Assembly (NCBI GenBank): GCA_033026295.1
Contig: CM065183.1
Span: forward strand, 1,550,001 to 1,614,000
Length of the DNA stretch: 64,000 bases
Reading direction: 5' to 3'
DNA from: Channa striata
Taxonomy: Eukaryota > Chordata > Actinopteri > Anabantiformes > Channidae
Shown here one piece after another: positions 34,460 through 44,567 of the stretch (the stretch's first letter is position 1; each line of letters opens with the position of its first letter). Position numbers and translations under genes: made by a program. The notes below the pieces were generated by a model. It ran no database searches and was not told the origin of the DNA. It saw only the letters and a list, made by a program, of their open reading frames with translations.

Positions 34460-34640
34460 TAGATCACATTTCACCTTCATTAGCTTCCCATTAAATGTAG
34501 AATAGAATTTAAAACCCTTCTTCTTACCTATAAAGCTTTAAACGGACAAGCTCAATCCTACCTAAAAGATCTCCTAGTAACAAATCATCCTAACAACTAC
34601 TTTGGTCTCAGAATGCAGACCAAGTTACAGCGTGTAAGAT
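34460..34640 (+). pseudogene. GAATT-tail LINE, ORF C-terminal fragment
   Basis: In mixed frames the plus strand reads DHISPSLAS, then VEFKTLLLTYKALNGQAPSY-like and LKDLLVTNHPNN, corresponding to RDHISPPLASLHWLP and FKTLLLTYKALNGRAPSYLK of the copy at 46302-46757. A small deletion has removed HWLPI. The fragment covers about 55 codons and is not joined to any 3' UTR, so both its ends are internal to the LINE. Confidence 0.75.
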
Positions 34641-35122
34641 ACAGCAGTAACACCTCCTTGGTACTGTAATTCAAACAAAGGGGACAGTGGTATTAGCAGC
34701 ATGTTGTTTAAAGTGACATTTGTGCAAAGAGGCAACAGTTTTATTATATTTACACTTGCAAAACTCTCCAGAGTACTTCATGTGTGTTTGTGTGTGTTTT
34801 TTTGTGGCGGCCTTTAATGGAAGTGTGTGTGGGATCCCAGGTTCTCTCCTCATTCAGCACTGACTAAAAATGAGAGAGCTGAATGTTTTCCGCATCCTCT
34901 GTTTAGTCGCTGCTTCTCCATCTAAGCTGCACATTATGCTGCAAGAGTTCCAGTCACATAGCATTTCAATGTTGGAGGAAATCCTGCTTTGCATTAGCAA
35001 GTGTGTTTGATGCTGTGCTGAGAATTGTGTATGTGCTGCACCCACACCAGGCTCCTCACTGATGGAATTGTCCTGTTTGTAGGTGTTACTGTGGCCCTAA
35101 AAACTCCATAAGACGTCAAAAA
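34641..35122. other. No recognised gene
   Basis: A GTGTGTTT-rich stretch lies near 34780-34800. Short ORFs at 34671-34853 and 34854-35045 have no motif. Confidence 0.5.
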
Positions 35123-35267
35123 TCAACAAGAACCAGGGTCAGGGTGGGCGGCCATCTGCCCACTGGTTGTTGGAAGTGAAGAGAGAAAATAAAAAGCAGG
35201 AGACAAAGTTAATGAGATGCAATGCCTGAAGTTCGTCTAATTATTTAATTATCATGTTTCATTTATT
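35123..35267 (-). mobile_element. GAATT-tail LINE, 3' part left of the hAT fragment
   Basis: On the minus strand, CTGACCCTGGTTCTTGTTGA and ACTTCCAACAACCAGTGGGC belong to the LINE 3' UTR (compare CCTGAGCCTGGTTCTGCTGG at 33683-33702). Directly upstream in element order, GACGAACTTCAGGCATTGCA with ATGAAACATGATAATTAAAT belongs to the RT region just after YADD. The ORF C-terminus between them is deleted. The last 33 bp (35235-35267) are repeated at 35621-35654 on the other side of the hAT fragment. Confidence 0.7.
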
Positions 35268-35654
35268 AAAGTTTAACGTTTGCGGCCCGCGAGTTTGTTA
35301 TGAACGGCACGGAACGCAAATGACGTACATTGCGGAAATGACGTTCTTTGTGCGTCGGCTAAACATTTATCAACGCGGGCTTAAAGGTTAAAGAACTGTT
35401 AATAAGACATTTGCCTAATTATTAAATTATTATTATTATTTTATTTACTTATTATTGATTGATTGATTTTCTTATTAATTTCTTATTTATAATTTGTTTA
35501 TTTATTTTTTCATATTATTTTGTGTTAAAAATAAAAAATAAAAATTTGAGAAAAGAATATTTAAAAGTTTTTCTGGAAACCTGAATGACTCTGCCTGGTA
35601 AATTGAGTTTGAGACCCCTGGTCTAATTTATTTAATTATCATGTTTCATTTATA
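35235..35654. repeat. 33-bp direct repeats flanking a hAT fragment
   Basis: GTCTAATTATTTAATTATCA then TGTTTCATTTATT at 35235-35267 recurs at 35621-35654 with one extra T and one terminal change. Both copies are LINE sequence coding for the QLxLSMKxDN region. hAT insertions normally duplicate 8 bp, so a 33-bp repeat needs another explanation such as faulty gap repair. Confidence 0.85.
35268..35620 (-). mobile_element. hAT transposon fragment, left end missing
   Basis: The right end is clear: on the minus strand it reads CAGGGGTCTCAAACTCAATT and TACCAGGCAGAGTC...CAGGTTTCC, a classic hAT terminus. The left part contains CGTTTGCGGCCCGCGAGTTT and ACATTTATCAACGCGGGC, subterminal words of the same kind of element, but the expected CAGGGGTC-type left terminus is absent. 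The central part is AT-rich (TTATTATTATTTTATTTA). No transposase frame. It is inserted in a LINE. The left half is rich in CpG, unlike its surroundings. Confidence 0.8.
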
Positions 35655-35800
35655 AATTTAGCTGGGTGTCATCTGCGTAGCAATGAACATTTATGGGGAG
35701 GTTCCTAATAATGCTGCCTAAAGGGGATAATAAAAAAATTAAAAGAATATTCACTGGAACTGAGTGCTTTGGAATTCCTTTTGTGTGCTTGGAAGATTAA
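35621..35800 (-). pseudogene. GAATT-tail LINE, RT fragment with YADD
   Basis: The minus strand encodes HCYADDTQLNL (YADDT from the complement of 35666-35679), the catalytic Asp-Asp motif of the RT, preceded in frame by PLGSIIRNLP-like sequence and, further upstream, by a decayed GIPKHSVP motif B. It is continuous in element order with the sequence left of the hAT fragment. About 55 codons are readable with frame breaks. This copy keeps YADD, which the longer copy at 45853-47590 has lost. Confidence 0.75.
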
Positions 35801-36984
35801 TCATTAGTCAGTAGTATAAGCAGGTACACTGCATGTCCATCCTGTGGAGAACCTTTGCAATAATGCAGCAAAGACAATACTGTATGTGTAACACGTTCTC
35901 ACTTGTGTGCATGTGCAAATATCGGTGGCCAATAATAAGCCATTTGTAATAAGCCTGTCTTTGCGCTGTTGTAAATGCAGTGACTTTTGTATAAACAAAA
36001 TAGTTAAATAAATAAAGGCATTGTGCTTATAACTACTTGGCTGAAGAATTAATTTTTATTAATTTTATTAAGTAATTTTATTAATCAGTAATAGAGCCAA
36101 TAATTACACTTTATAAACTATATAGGCATTTTGTCTTAAATGTACGATACTGTTTTGTCTTGTCTGTAGATGTGCAGACTAATATTGTCGCTACATCCTG
36201 AGGTTTGGGATGCATAGAGACAAGGTCGCTCATGCTTAGTCCATTTTCGGACTCATGTATCTTGAATAAAGTTGGTAGAAAAGAACTCGTAAGATCAAGC
36301 ACACACACATTTAGGCACAGTACTGATGGAACTAAAATATTGTCATCTGACTCGTCCCCTGTGGCTCACTGACAGGAAGCTGTAATGAACTCAGACCCCA
36401 GCTAATAAATGTCTTCTTTATTGCTTATAGTCACTGCAGTTTTACCTGTGCAAATAAACACAGAGGCACCATGACAGTGAATCATTTATCATGCTATTAG
36501 CAGAAAAAACAATGTTGCTCCAATTTTATTTGATTAGATTTGATTTGATTTGGGCGAATTATATTGACGCCTGTGGGGTAAATGGGCTGCCTCATATAAT
36601 TGAAACAGGATAGGGCACAGGAAATAGAAAACAAGAAAGGATATGATGGTAATGCACAAAATATTCAAATTCTATATTCTGTAGACTGCAAGAGTGGGGT
36701 TAACTGGCCATAAACGGACTATTTGAAGATTTAAGAGTTTTGATGTGTGTGAATGTGTGCTTTATACAGTTGAAGCATGTAATCTCCACCCTGGAAGCGA
36801 GTCCAAATCCCATCAGTCTGACAACATCAGTTCAATGTAGACAATAGTATCTCTTCAAATCTTAGACTGTCAAGCAGTGAACTCTTTCAAGATAAAAGTT
36901 GATAAAAATTTAGATTTTTTTTTTATGTGTTGGAGACGAGGATGAGGATTTCAAATGGTGAAATGGGACTTTGAAATGATTTTC
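35801..36984. other. No recognised gene
   Basis: AT-rich sequence. GATTAGATTTGATTTGATTT at 36532-36551 resembles a LINE-type pentamer tail but no 3' UTR is recognisable beside it. Short ORFs have no motif. Confidence 0.45.
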
Positions 36985-37270
36985 ACCCATCCATCCATCA
37001 ACTATCACTCATCTGAAGTCAGGTCACTATGGCTACATGTTCAGCAACATTGTCTCTGGTAGATTTCTTTTTTCCTCAGTCCTGCCTGGAGGAACTCTGA
37101 TAAGATGCCTAAACCATCTCAAGTAGCTCCTGTTGATATGAAAGACCAGCAGTTTTACTCTGAGCTCTCTTCAGGAGTCCTAACTCTGTACCCTACGACT
37201 CAGGCTGAGCCTCTTCACCCAAAGGAGGAAACCAATTACCAATTACAGCTGCTTGCATTTGGGACATTTG
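36985..37270 (-). mobile_element. RTE (Rex3-like) LINE 3' fragment
   Basis: The plus strand begins CACCCATCCATCCATCAACT, the inverted ATGG-type tail, and continues with GATGCCTAAACCATCTCAAG, TAGCTCCTGTTGATATGAAA and GACCAGCAGTTTTACTCTGA. This is the inverted C-terminal coding region of fish RTE elements, where the matching plus text is GATGCCCGAGCCACCTCAAC, TGGCTCCTTTCGACGTGGAG. On the minus strand this gives RVRTPEESSE and STGATWDGLG, a decayed RVRSS...LRWLGHLxRMP block. About 290 bp remain, with stops, so it is inert. Confidence 0.65.
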
Positions 37271-38884
37271 GTCGAAAACATGGTTCATGCAGCCACTTAA
37301 GGAAACGTGGCTTCTTAAGTGTGTCACCAGAAAAACACTAAGGCAATTCAAGAATGAACTGTAATTTTAACACTGCTGTTAGGGGTGAAAAATGCATGAA
37401 TATGATAGCTGAGAACTTCTGTTCAGGTTAATCGTTGCTACAAAAAAAAAAAAAGGTTTAAACATGCCCATATACATAGAAACATTTATGATACTTACTA
37501 ATTTTTTTATTCCCTGTAGACAAAATTGCAATTGATAGTGCTTTACTGGAATTGTGATTACTTACTTTTTTGCAGTAGCCTGCAGCCAAGCAGGTTTTCC
37601 TGGTGAACCAACATATAGCTCCCCGACCACTAACCCAATGCCTGTGTTTAGTGGTTTGTTTCCAGGCATGCATCGTTTACTCATGCCCAACAAAATGTCC
37701 GCCACTATGAATAGCATAGCCTCTTTAAAGACATATAACATATTACATTTGTTACACAAATATGTTATTGTCTTCTCCTTAAAACTTCTGAAAATGCACT
37801 CAAATCTCCAATGTTGGAACTGTATGATTGAAGAAATGAGTCCTCAGACCCAGAAGGAGGGAGGGGACAGAGGGAACTGCCAGTAAGCAGGTCACTTTTA
37901 CCAGGTAAGTCACTGCTGTAACTGAATAATGGTTTATCTGGAAACCAGCATGTTCTTGAACTCCAGGTGAACGAAACGCATTTAACTAAACTCACTTTCT
38001 GAAGTGTTGTATTTCATGGTTGAGGTGCAAACAAACTCTTAATTTATCAAGTGGAAGGAGAGCGGGATAAAGGCAGGTCCTGAAGACTAAACACCCAATA
38101 TTTTAACTGCTCATTTGCGGCTTGCCTTTGCATTTCCACTTGCTCGTGCATTCCCTTCTTTTTTTCTGGTGTTCTGGTGTTTTTGATTACAAGTTTCCTT
38201 GTCTTCTCCATTCTTCAGTATGTCTGTATGGAGATTGCTTTTCTTTGTTGAGAGACCCCTCTGGTATAAGCCATAATCTCAGGTACAGATGAGCAGAAGG
38301 AAAGCAAAACAAATAATAAAATATTGACAAAGTGAGAAAATGAGATTTTTTGTGACATGTGACGAGTGTGGACAAGTTCTGTTTTTGATTCAGTGTTACT
38401 CACCAGCATGTACTGTGTCTGTTTCCATTACATATCTGTCACGCAGGCAGTTTACAATGTTCTATTATTTGCCCATATTGCAAGATTGCTTCTCAATTCC
38501 AGAACAATACCACAAAATTAGGGGAATAACACAGGAAATATTTTTTTGTTTTATATTTTGCACATGATTTTTAAAACTGGTCAATTTAATCTTTCTTAAT
38601 CATATGTATTAATTGATTTAATTAATTAGGTCAACTGCTCAGTTGACTTCAAATTCAGACTTTTCAGGTATTGGTTTATACCTGATCATTAGATGTGTTA
38701 CAATATTAAATATGCACAATGTAATGTGTTAAAGTGCTAAAGAAAAAAAACTAAATTATTATCTAAATTATTATTATTATTTGTGATTATACAAAAAATA
38801 AAAACATGAAAGGGGTGAGAGGGGAAGAGAATTTGGTTTCAGTGCATCAGGGTTTGTTCCCTTTTGCAGCCTTTATGTTGCCCT
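37271..38884. other. No recognised gene
   Basis: No repeat or gene recognised. ORFs at 37554-37886 (110 codons, plus) and 37562-37759 (minus) overlap on opposite strands, a sign of chance. An A-run lies at 37442-37454. Confidence 0.5.
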
Positions 38885-39345
38885 TTTGGGGTCAAGTTGA
38901 TCTTGTTTTAGTCACACCCTAGACCTTGTCCTTACATACGGCATTGAAATTGATAAACTAACAGTATTTCCTCATAATTCTGTTCTCTCTAACCGTTTTC
39001 TAATAACATTTGAATTTAATCTAATGGATTATACAGCAGCTAGAAAATAATTTTTGCAGGCGTCACGAAAACTAGAAAGGAAGTGGTGTTCCACTCACTC
39101 ACAAGAATCACGCTTAGCCTGGAAAAAGAGTTTATACTTATACAAATTAGCCTCTGTAAAGCCAGAACAGCATATTATTCATCACTAATAGAGGAAAACA
39201 AGAACAACCCCCGGTTTCTTTTCAGCACTGTAGCCAGGCTGACTAAGAGCCATAGTTCAGTTGAGACTAGTATTCCCTCAACGCTATGTAGCAATGACTT
39301 CATGACCTTCTTCACAAATAAAATCATAGATATTAGAAACTAAAA
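38885..39345 (+). pseudogene. GAATT-tail LINE, endonuclease end and pre-RT linker
   Basis: The plus strand first reads SHTLDLVLTYGIEIDKLTVF and PHNSVLSNRFLITFEFNLMD, the end of the apurinic-type endonuclease domain (LDLVLT...SDHxLITF; here the catalytic SDH reads SNR). After a break it reads RKARTAYYSSLIEENKNN-like sequence and FLFSTVARLTKSHSSVETSI with FMTFFTNKI (39083-39343), the linker before the RT domain. Codons 28713-28886 cover part of the same linker. The RT itself is absent. The loss of the Asp and His in SDH shows the endonuclease was already dead or has decayed. Confidence 0.8.
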
Positions 39346-39822
39346 AATAAGTACAGTAAGAAAACTGCAAATGGGTATATTTTTTGTATATCTTTTTAGA
39401 TTAGATTAGATTAGATTCAACTTTATTGTCATTACACATGTACAAGTACAAGGCAACGAAATGCAGTTTATTTCTAACCAGAAGTGCAATTAAGCAGAAA
39501 GTGCAGGTTATAGGTTATAAATTACCTCGAAAATATGTACACAGGAAATTATGGATCATATTTACAGATGCTATGAACATACTATACAGGTTGTTGTTAA
39601 CAAGAGCAGAAATTTACAGATGGATAAGGTTATATAGTGGTTGCTATAGTAATGAGGAATATGCGAGTAGATATGAATATAATATGCAGTTTTCTATTTC
39701 CAGACGTGTATTTACAGGTGAGTATATACAGGGTAGTGCAATGAGTATGTGCAATATTGAATAGTGCAATGGTTATGGGGAGAATGTCGGGGTGTATGAT
39801 TGTGGCAAAGAGGTCAGTGAAG

Positions 39823-40200
39823 TCAGTGGGGGGCAGAGTTCAATAAGGAGACAGCTCTAGGAAAAAAGCTGTTCCTCAGTCTGGTGGTTCGTGTCCGGGG
39901 AAATCTGAAGCGCCTGCCTGAAGGCAGGAGAGAAAACAGTCTGTGGGTGGGGTGAGAGGAGTCCTTAAGAATACTGCGTGCTCGACGCAGACAGTGTTTC
40001 TTTTGTATGTCCTCAATGGCTGGAAGTGGAGTCCCCGTAATGCGTTGGGCAGTTTTCACTGCAGTGCCTTACGCTCCGCAGCAGAGCAGCTCCCGTACCA
40101 GACTGTGACACAGTTGGTTGGGATGCTCTCTATTGTGCAGCGGTAGAAGTTCACCAGGCTAGCCGAGGGAAGATGGTTTTTCTTCAGTGTTCCCAGGAAT
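39823..40200 (-). pseudogene. Rex1-like LINE ORF C-terminus
   Basis: Minus-strand frame 39823-40059 reads KTAQRITGTPLPAIEDIQKK, HCLRRARSILKDSSHPTHRL and FSLLPSGRRFRFPRTRTTRL, ending RNSFFPRAVSLLNS, the well-conserved end of this LINE ORF. The preceding 40060-40200 in another frame contains NFYRCTIESIPTNCVTVWYG. The only loss here is a frame slip between the two. The region normally contributes to RNA binding and target-primed reverse transcription. Confidence 0.8.
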
Positions 40201-41139
40201 AAAGGCGCTGGTGAGCCTTCTTGATTAGGCTGGAGGTGTTGGTGGTCCAGGACAGGTCCGCCGAGATGTGGGTACCCAGGAACTTGAAGGATGAAACAGG
40301 CTCAACGGCCATCCCATTAACATGGATGGGATGGTGTGAGCCTCTTTTCTCCTTCCTGAAGTCCACAAAGAGCTCCTTGGTCTTGTTGGTGTTAAGGAGC
40401 AGATTATTATCCCTGCACCAAGTGACCAGATGCTGGATCTCCTCCCTGTAGGCAGTCTCATCGTTGTTGTTGTTGATCTGCAAACTTAATGATGGTGTTA
40501 GATTAATGCATGGGCTTGCAGTCCTGGGTGAAAAGGGAGTAGAGGAAAGGGCTCAGCACAAAGCCCTGTGGTACCCCAGTGTTGAGCGTGATGGTGGTGG
40601 AACAGATGTGGTCTGACCTAACATGCTGAGGTCTGTTGGTCAGAAAGTCCATGATCCAATTGCAGAGTAATATGTTAATGTCCAGGTCTCTAAGTTTGGT
40701 AATTAACTTAGAGGGTATTACAGTGTTGAACGCTGAGCTGAAGTCAACAAACAGCATTCGTGCATAAGTGTTCTTATTGTCCAGGTGTTAGCACAGAGTG
40801 CAGTGCAATGGAGACTGCATCCTCTGTGCTCCTGTTGCCACGGTAGGCAAACTGGTGTGGGTCTAGTGTGGGTGGGAGACAGTCCTTCAGGTTTGCCAGG
40901 ACCAGCCGCTCAAAGCACTTCATAGTGATGGGCGTGAGTGCTACAGGGTGGTAGTTGTTCAGGCATGTTGGGCTGGAGTGTTTCGGCACTGGCACAGTGG
41001 AGGTGGATTTAAAGCATGTTGGCACAGCTGCTTGGGCAAGGGACATGTTAAAAATGTCTGTGAATACCCCAGTAAGCTGCTCAGCACATGCTCTAAGAAC
41101 GCGTCCAGGGATGCCGTCTGGTCCAGCAGCCTTGTGCAC
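40184..41139 (-). pseudogene. Rex1-like reverse transcriptase with lost FADD second Asp
   Basis: In order on the minus strand: HKAAGPDGIPGRVLRACAEQ (RT fingers), HPVALTPITMKCFERLVLAN, PHQFAYRGNRSTEDAVS (41139-40774); after a short break MLFVDFSSAFNTVIPSKLIT (motif A with the catalytic Asp) and NTGVPQGFVLSPFLYSLFTQ (motif B, 40757-40503); a stop; then IIKFAD and, in a shifted frame, NNNDETAYREEIQHLVTWCR and LLLNTNKTKELFVDFRKEK (40483-40184). Motif C should read FADD. Here FAD runs directly into the CAACAACAAC stretch at 40463-40478, so the second Asp and the strand after it are deleted and the frame is shifted. The enzyme is dead for this reason alone. Confidence 0.85.
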
Positions 41140-41549
41140 GTTGACCTGGCTCAGTGCGGTGTAGACATCTGTGGAGGTGTGATGGGTGGGAGGTTGGTTG
41201 AAGGAGTGATTCTAGTGGCAGGTTTTTTGTTGTCTCCTTCAAAGCGAGCCTAAAAGTCATTAAGCTAGTTCAGGAAGGAGACATTTGTGTCCGGGAGGGT
41301 AGAGTGGCTGTGTTTGTAGTCCGTAATGGCCTGGATGCCCTACCACATGCGTCGAGGGTCAGAGTTGGAAAAGTGCTCCTCTAGCTTTAGTTTGTAGCAG
41401 TGCTTGGCCTTTTTGATGCCCCTCTTCAGATTTGCCATGGAAGTGCTGTAGGCTTCTGCGTCACCGGATCTGTAGGCAGCATTACGTGCCTTCAGCAGGA
41501 GGCGCACCTCCTTGTTCATCCATGGCTTCTGATTTGGTCATGTGGTGAT
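41140..41549 (-). pseudogene. Rex1-like LINE linker between endonuclease and RT
   Basis: The minus strand reads WMNKEVRLLLKARNAAYRSG, DAEAYSTSMANLKRGIKKAK and HCYKLKLEEHFSNSDPRRMW, then SILDYxHSHSTL-like sequence with stops. This is the usual lysine/arginine-rich linker (KxxRRLLKxRxxAFxSGD...DPRRMW) preceding the KAAGPDG motif. At least three stops or slips interrupt the second half. Confidence 0.75.
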
Positions 41550-42411
41550 CTACTTCTGGAATGTAACACTGTCTATGGTGGCATTAATGTAGTCCAGAAC
41601 AGAGGAAGTGTTTATGTTCGTCTGAGAGCCACTGGTGGGCTGGGAAGCAAACGTACTCCTGTCTGTGTGTTGAAACCTGTCCTGGAGTGTGAAGTCAGCC
41701 CCTGCTGGCCACACTTTGATGTTCCTCACTGATGGCTTCACACGGTTGATGAGGGGTAAATACTTGGGGGTGAGGAACAAAGAAAGGTGATCTGATTGTC
41801 CCAGGTGGGGGAAGGTGGTCACAGCGAAGGCTTCAGCCAAGTTTGTGTATACATGGTCCAGTGTCTTGTTTCCTCTGGTGTGACAAAAAACGTTTTGGTG
41901 GAATTTGGGGAGCCTTTTGGTTGGAGTGATTGAAATCTCCAGCAACAATAAATGCAGCCTCCGGGTGAGCAGTCTGTTGTTTACTGATGGCCGTATGAAG
42001 TTCGTTCATAGCAAGCTTGGCATCAGCGTCGGGAGGGACGTAAACAGCAGTTATGATGGTGGAGGTGAACTCCTGTGGCAGATAGAATGGTCTACACTTA
42101 ACCATGAGAAAGTCTAGGTCAGCTGAGCAGTGTCTCCCAAGAGTGACAGAATTCGTGCACCAAGCTTTGTTAACATAAATGCACAGTCCTCCTCCTCTGG
42201 TCTTACTGGAGTCATCTGCCGTTCTGTCTGCCCGGAACACGTGGTGGTCAGCTAGCGTGATAGCATTGTCCGGCACACCGCTGTTTAACCAAGTTTCGGT
42301 GAAGATTGTGATGTTACAGTTCCAGAGTCTCTTGCTGTGGTTGATGTTGAGTCGAATCTCATCCATTTTGTTCACCAGCGACCGTACATTAGCGAGGAAA
42401 ATGCTGAGCAA
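41550..42411 (-). pseudogene. Rex1-like apurinic-type endonuclease domain
   Basis: Frame 42411-41833 reads FLANVRSLVNKMDEIRLNIN, ITIFTETWLNSGVPDNAI (Glu of ETWL), RADRTADDSSKTRGGGLCIY, FYLPQEFTSTIITAVYVPPD and FIVAGDFNHSNQKA (GDFN). A frame slip after LPQIPPKRF is followed by GNKTLDHVYTNLAEAFAVTT and HLGQSDHLSLFLTPKYLPLI (SDH with the catalytic Asp-His). So all the usual active-site motifs (N, E, DxN, SDH) are still readable, in two frames. The endonuclease would nick target DNA to prime reverse transcription. One frameshift near 41880 separates the halves, which is recent-looking compared with the state of other copies here. Confidence 0.85.
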
Positions 42412-42545
42412 AGATAGTCGGTGTGGTGTTAGCCTTAGCTTAGCTCTTAGCCCTCCGCGTTTCCCCCGTCTTTGTTTATGGTCGCGATGCCGTCTTCGAG
42501 CACTTCCGCCCGGCCGGGTAGGGTGCGCGGCCTGTATCTTCAGGC

Positions 42546-44126
42546 AAAATTGATCCTTATTTTTTATTTATTTGTGGCTGCATCACATATTAATGTCATC
42601 ATCTGGTCACATTGCACATAGTTTCCAAAGCCGAGGTTCAAATCATAGGTAAACGTCCTGAGTGAAGGCTTGGCTTGACAATGTCAGAAAACTATAGTGG
42701 AAGTGTTGTGGATACAGCTATTAAATTGGCCATCACTTATGCTATCTGGCACACTTACACTGCTGTTACCACCAGACGTGAGGTAACGGCTAACACGTTC
42801 TTACCCAGCTCATGCTATGAAGAAGATCAGGCTGTTAGAAACATGCTCAACCTAGCGTTTAGTGATCAAGGGCTTAGCTCTGTGATGGTGGGTTGATCAA
42901 GTCAGAAGAGCCACAACAGAAGGTCAGAGGGTCATTTATGTAACTATGAGGGTCTTGTGAATTATCTTATAGTTTCATCAAGGTGGTTCATTTCTATTTT
43001 TAGCGTATTGCAGGTGAGCATACAAAAAAACAGTCAGGATTGGCCAAATTTATATGGAGGTAGAATCAGGAATTATAAGAACTGCAGGAGTTGGAAGAGG
43101 GCAAGCTTCCACATCCACAAGATGGATGTCCATGGAGCAGGACTGCTTATTGTTTCCTGCTTCACTTTCTCTTCCGGGTTTTATTTTGTAGTGTATCAGA
43201 TTTTTTCTTGTCTCACACTTCATTACGGTAACCTCACCACTAATCACCAGTCTTGATTGTTTTAACCTGTTTCACTCCTATTTATACCCAGGTATCCCCA
43301 CCTCCAGTGAGCCTTCCAATCACACTTACTGACCTACAGATCATCTCTCATCAACTCACAATACAAATAGGGGATTTTGCACATCAACATACACTCAATA
43401 AATTTGAAATAAATTAAAAACATGTCCTGTGGAAGACAACCCTGCAGGAACCCTGCAACCCTGAGGAAAAATAGTCAGATTTATAATGACATGTTGTAAT
43501 GCTGAACCACCAAAAGTACAATCTGTTGAATGTAGAGAAATTCTGTCAAATGAGGTGCTAAAAGCTTCAGAGACACTTAAACCAAAAAGCGCCAAGGATG
43601 TAATTAGAGGCCAAGGGAATATTTCCTTCAGTCACAAAATAAAACTCTTTCAACATTAACAACTCAGTCAAAAGCCACTTTTACAGTTATAGGGCTGCTA
43701 CTCATAACTGATGGCGGCATGACATGTTTCCAACTTAAGTTCATTAATTTTTTTTAAGGGACATGGAAATAATCTGAGTAGCGATGTCTACACCTTATTT
43801 AGATCCTATCAACTTTATCAAGTAGTGAAACGTGTTAGGTTTCCACTATTAGTCCCTCACTGTTTAAATGTTATTAATGGTTTGAGTCCCACTTGTCCAT
43901 TCAGAGTTTTTATGTGCGTGATTTTTCAACTTCTGCTGCCCATTATTACAAATGGATTTTAAGTGGATTCTGTTATCTGTCATTTTCAACTGTTCAGTAA
44001 TAAAAAATATGTATGTATAACTCTGCACTGGTATGCTGATGACTTTCTACACAATTTCTTTGTAATGGGTTGCTTTTCCTAATTCACAGACAGACTTCCA
44101 TGGACTGTTTGAGAGACAAAATTGAC
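42546..44126. other. No recognised gene; weak LTR-promoter-like stretch
   Basis: TTTCACTCCTATTTATACCC at 43269-43288 and the preceding CTTCCGGGTTTTATTTTG (43171-43188) recall U3/promoter sequence of fish LTR elements, but no boundaries or polyadenylation partner are visible. The ORF at 42675-42896 has no motif. Confidence 0.3.
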
Positions 44127-44320
44127 AAATGGTCTGCACTTATATAACACTTTTCTACCTGTTGGTACTCAAAGCACTTCACACTGCTTCTTCTCTACCC
44201 ATTCACACTTACACCAATGGGGGAGCTGCTATGTAGCTGGCCGATGCTCACCAGGAGCAACTAAGTTGGGTTCAGTGTCTTGCTCAAGGACACTTCAACA
44301 TGTGACCAGAGGAGCTAATG
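44127..44320 (-). mobile_element. SINE, minus strand, body and tail
   Basis: Starts AAATGGTCTGCACTTATATA with ACACTTTTCTACCTG, then CTCAAAGCACTTCACACTGC, CACACTTACACCAATGGGGG, AGGAGCAACTAAGTTGGGTT and CAGTGTCTTGCTCAAGGACA. This is the inverted form of the fish SINE ending AAAGCGCTATATAAATGCAG. It stops before the B box (AGGAGCTAATG), so the tRNA head is missing. Best-preserved copy of this family in the window. Confidence 0.8.
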
Positions 44321-44567
44321 CATCAGCGTATTCATGGAGGAACTTTTGTCAAGTTGTTTTTTTGCACTGTTTTTGGTGCATTCCAAAATTTGATATTAAG
44401 GTAAAGATAGAGTTGTTAAAAACACACAACTACTCTGGCTGGTGGAATTACAGTGGATCATATTGCATTGAAAAGATTATTATTTAACTAAGATGGTTCT
44501 ATAGACCCCTACCTTACATGTGTTTGCCAAGATAACTTCATCTGTATTTGACCTGACCACAATATAT
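44321..44567. other. No recognised feature
   Basis: Short AT-rich spacer. Confidence 0.5.

Larger units (their letters stand above)
39396..42545 (-). mobile_element. Rex1/Babar-like LINE, nearly complete ORF2-type element
   Basis: The longest element of the window. Its 3' end, on the minus strand, is CGTTGCCTTGTACTTGTACA, TGTGTAATGACAATAAAGTT then GAATCTAATCTAATCTAATC (TCTAA units, complement of 39396-39425). Going upstream it contains a roughly 400-bp 3' UTR, the ORF C-terminus, RT, linker and endonuclease, reaching SIFLANVRSLVNKMDEIRL near 42411. The segment 42411-42545 is rich in CpG and codes in part for a basic lead (RGGLRAKLR-like), so the copy may approach the original 5' end. Many frame breaks and stops make it inactive. 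The clade name is a recognition call. Another tail of the family is at 53950-54085. Confidence 0.9.

Noticed and set aside
40948..41253. 101-codon plus-strand ORF
   Set aside because: Antisense shadow of the Rex1-like reverse transcriptase.
42179..42553. 124-codon plus-strand ORF
   Set aside because: Antisense shadow of the Rex1-like endonuclease domain and its CpG-rich 5' end.
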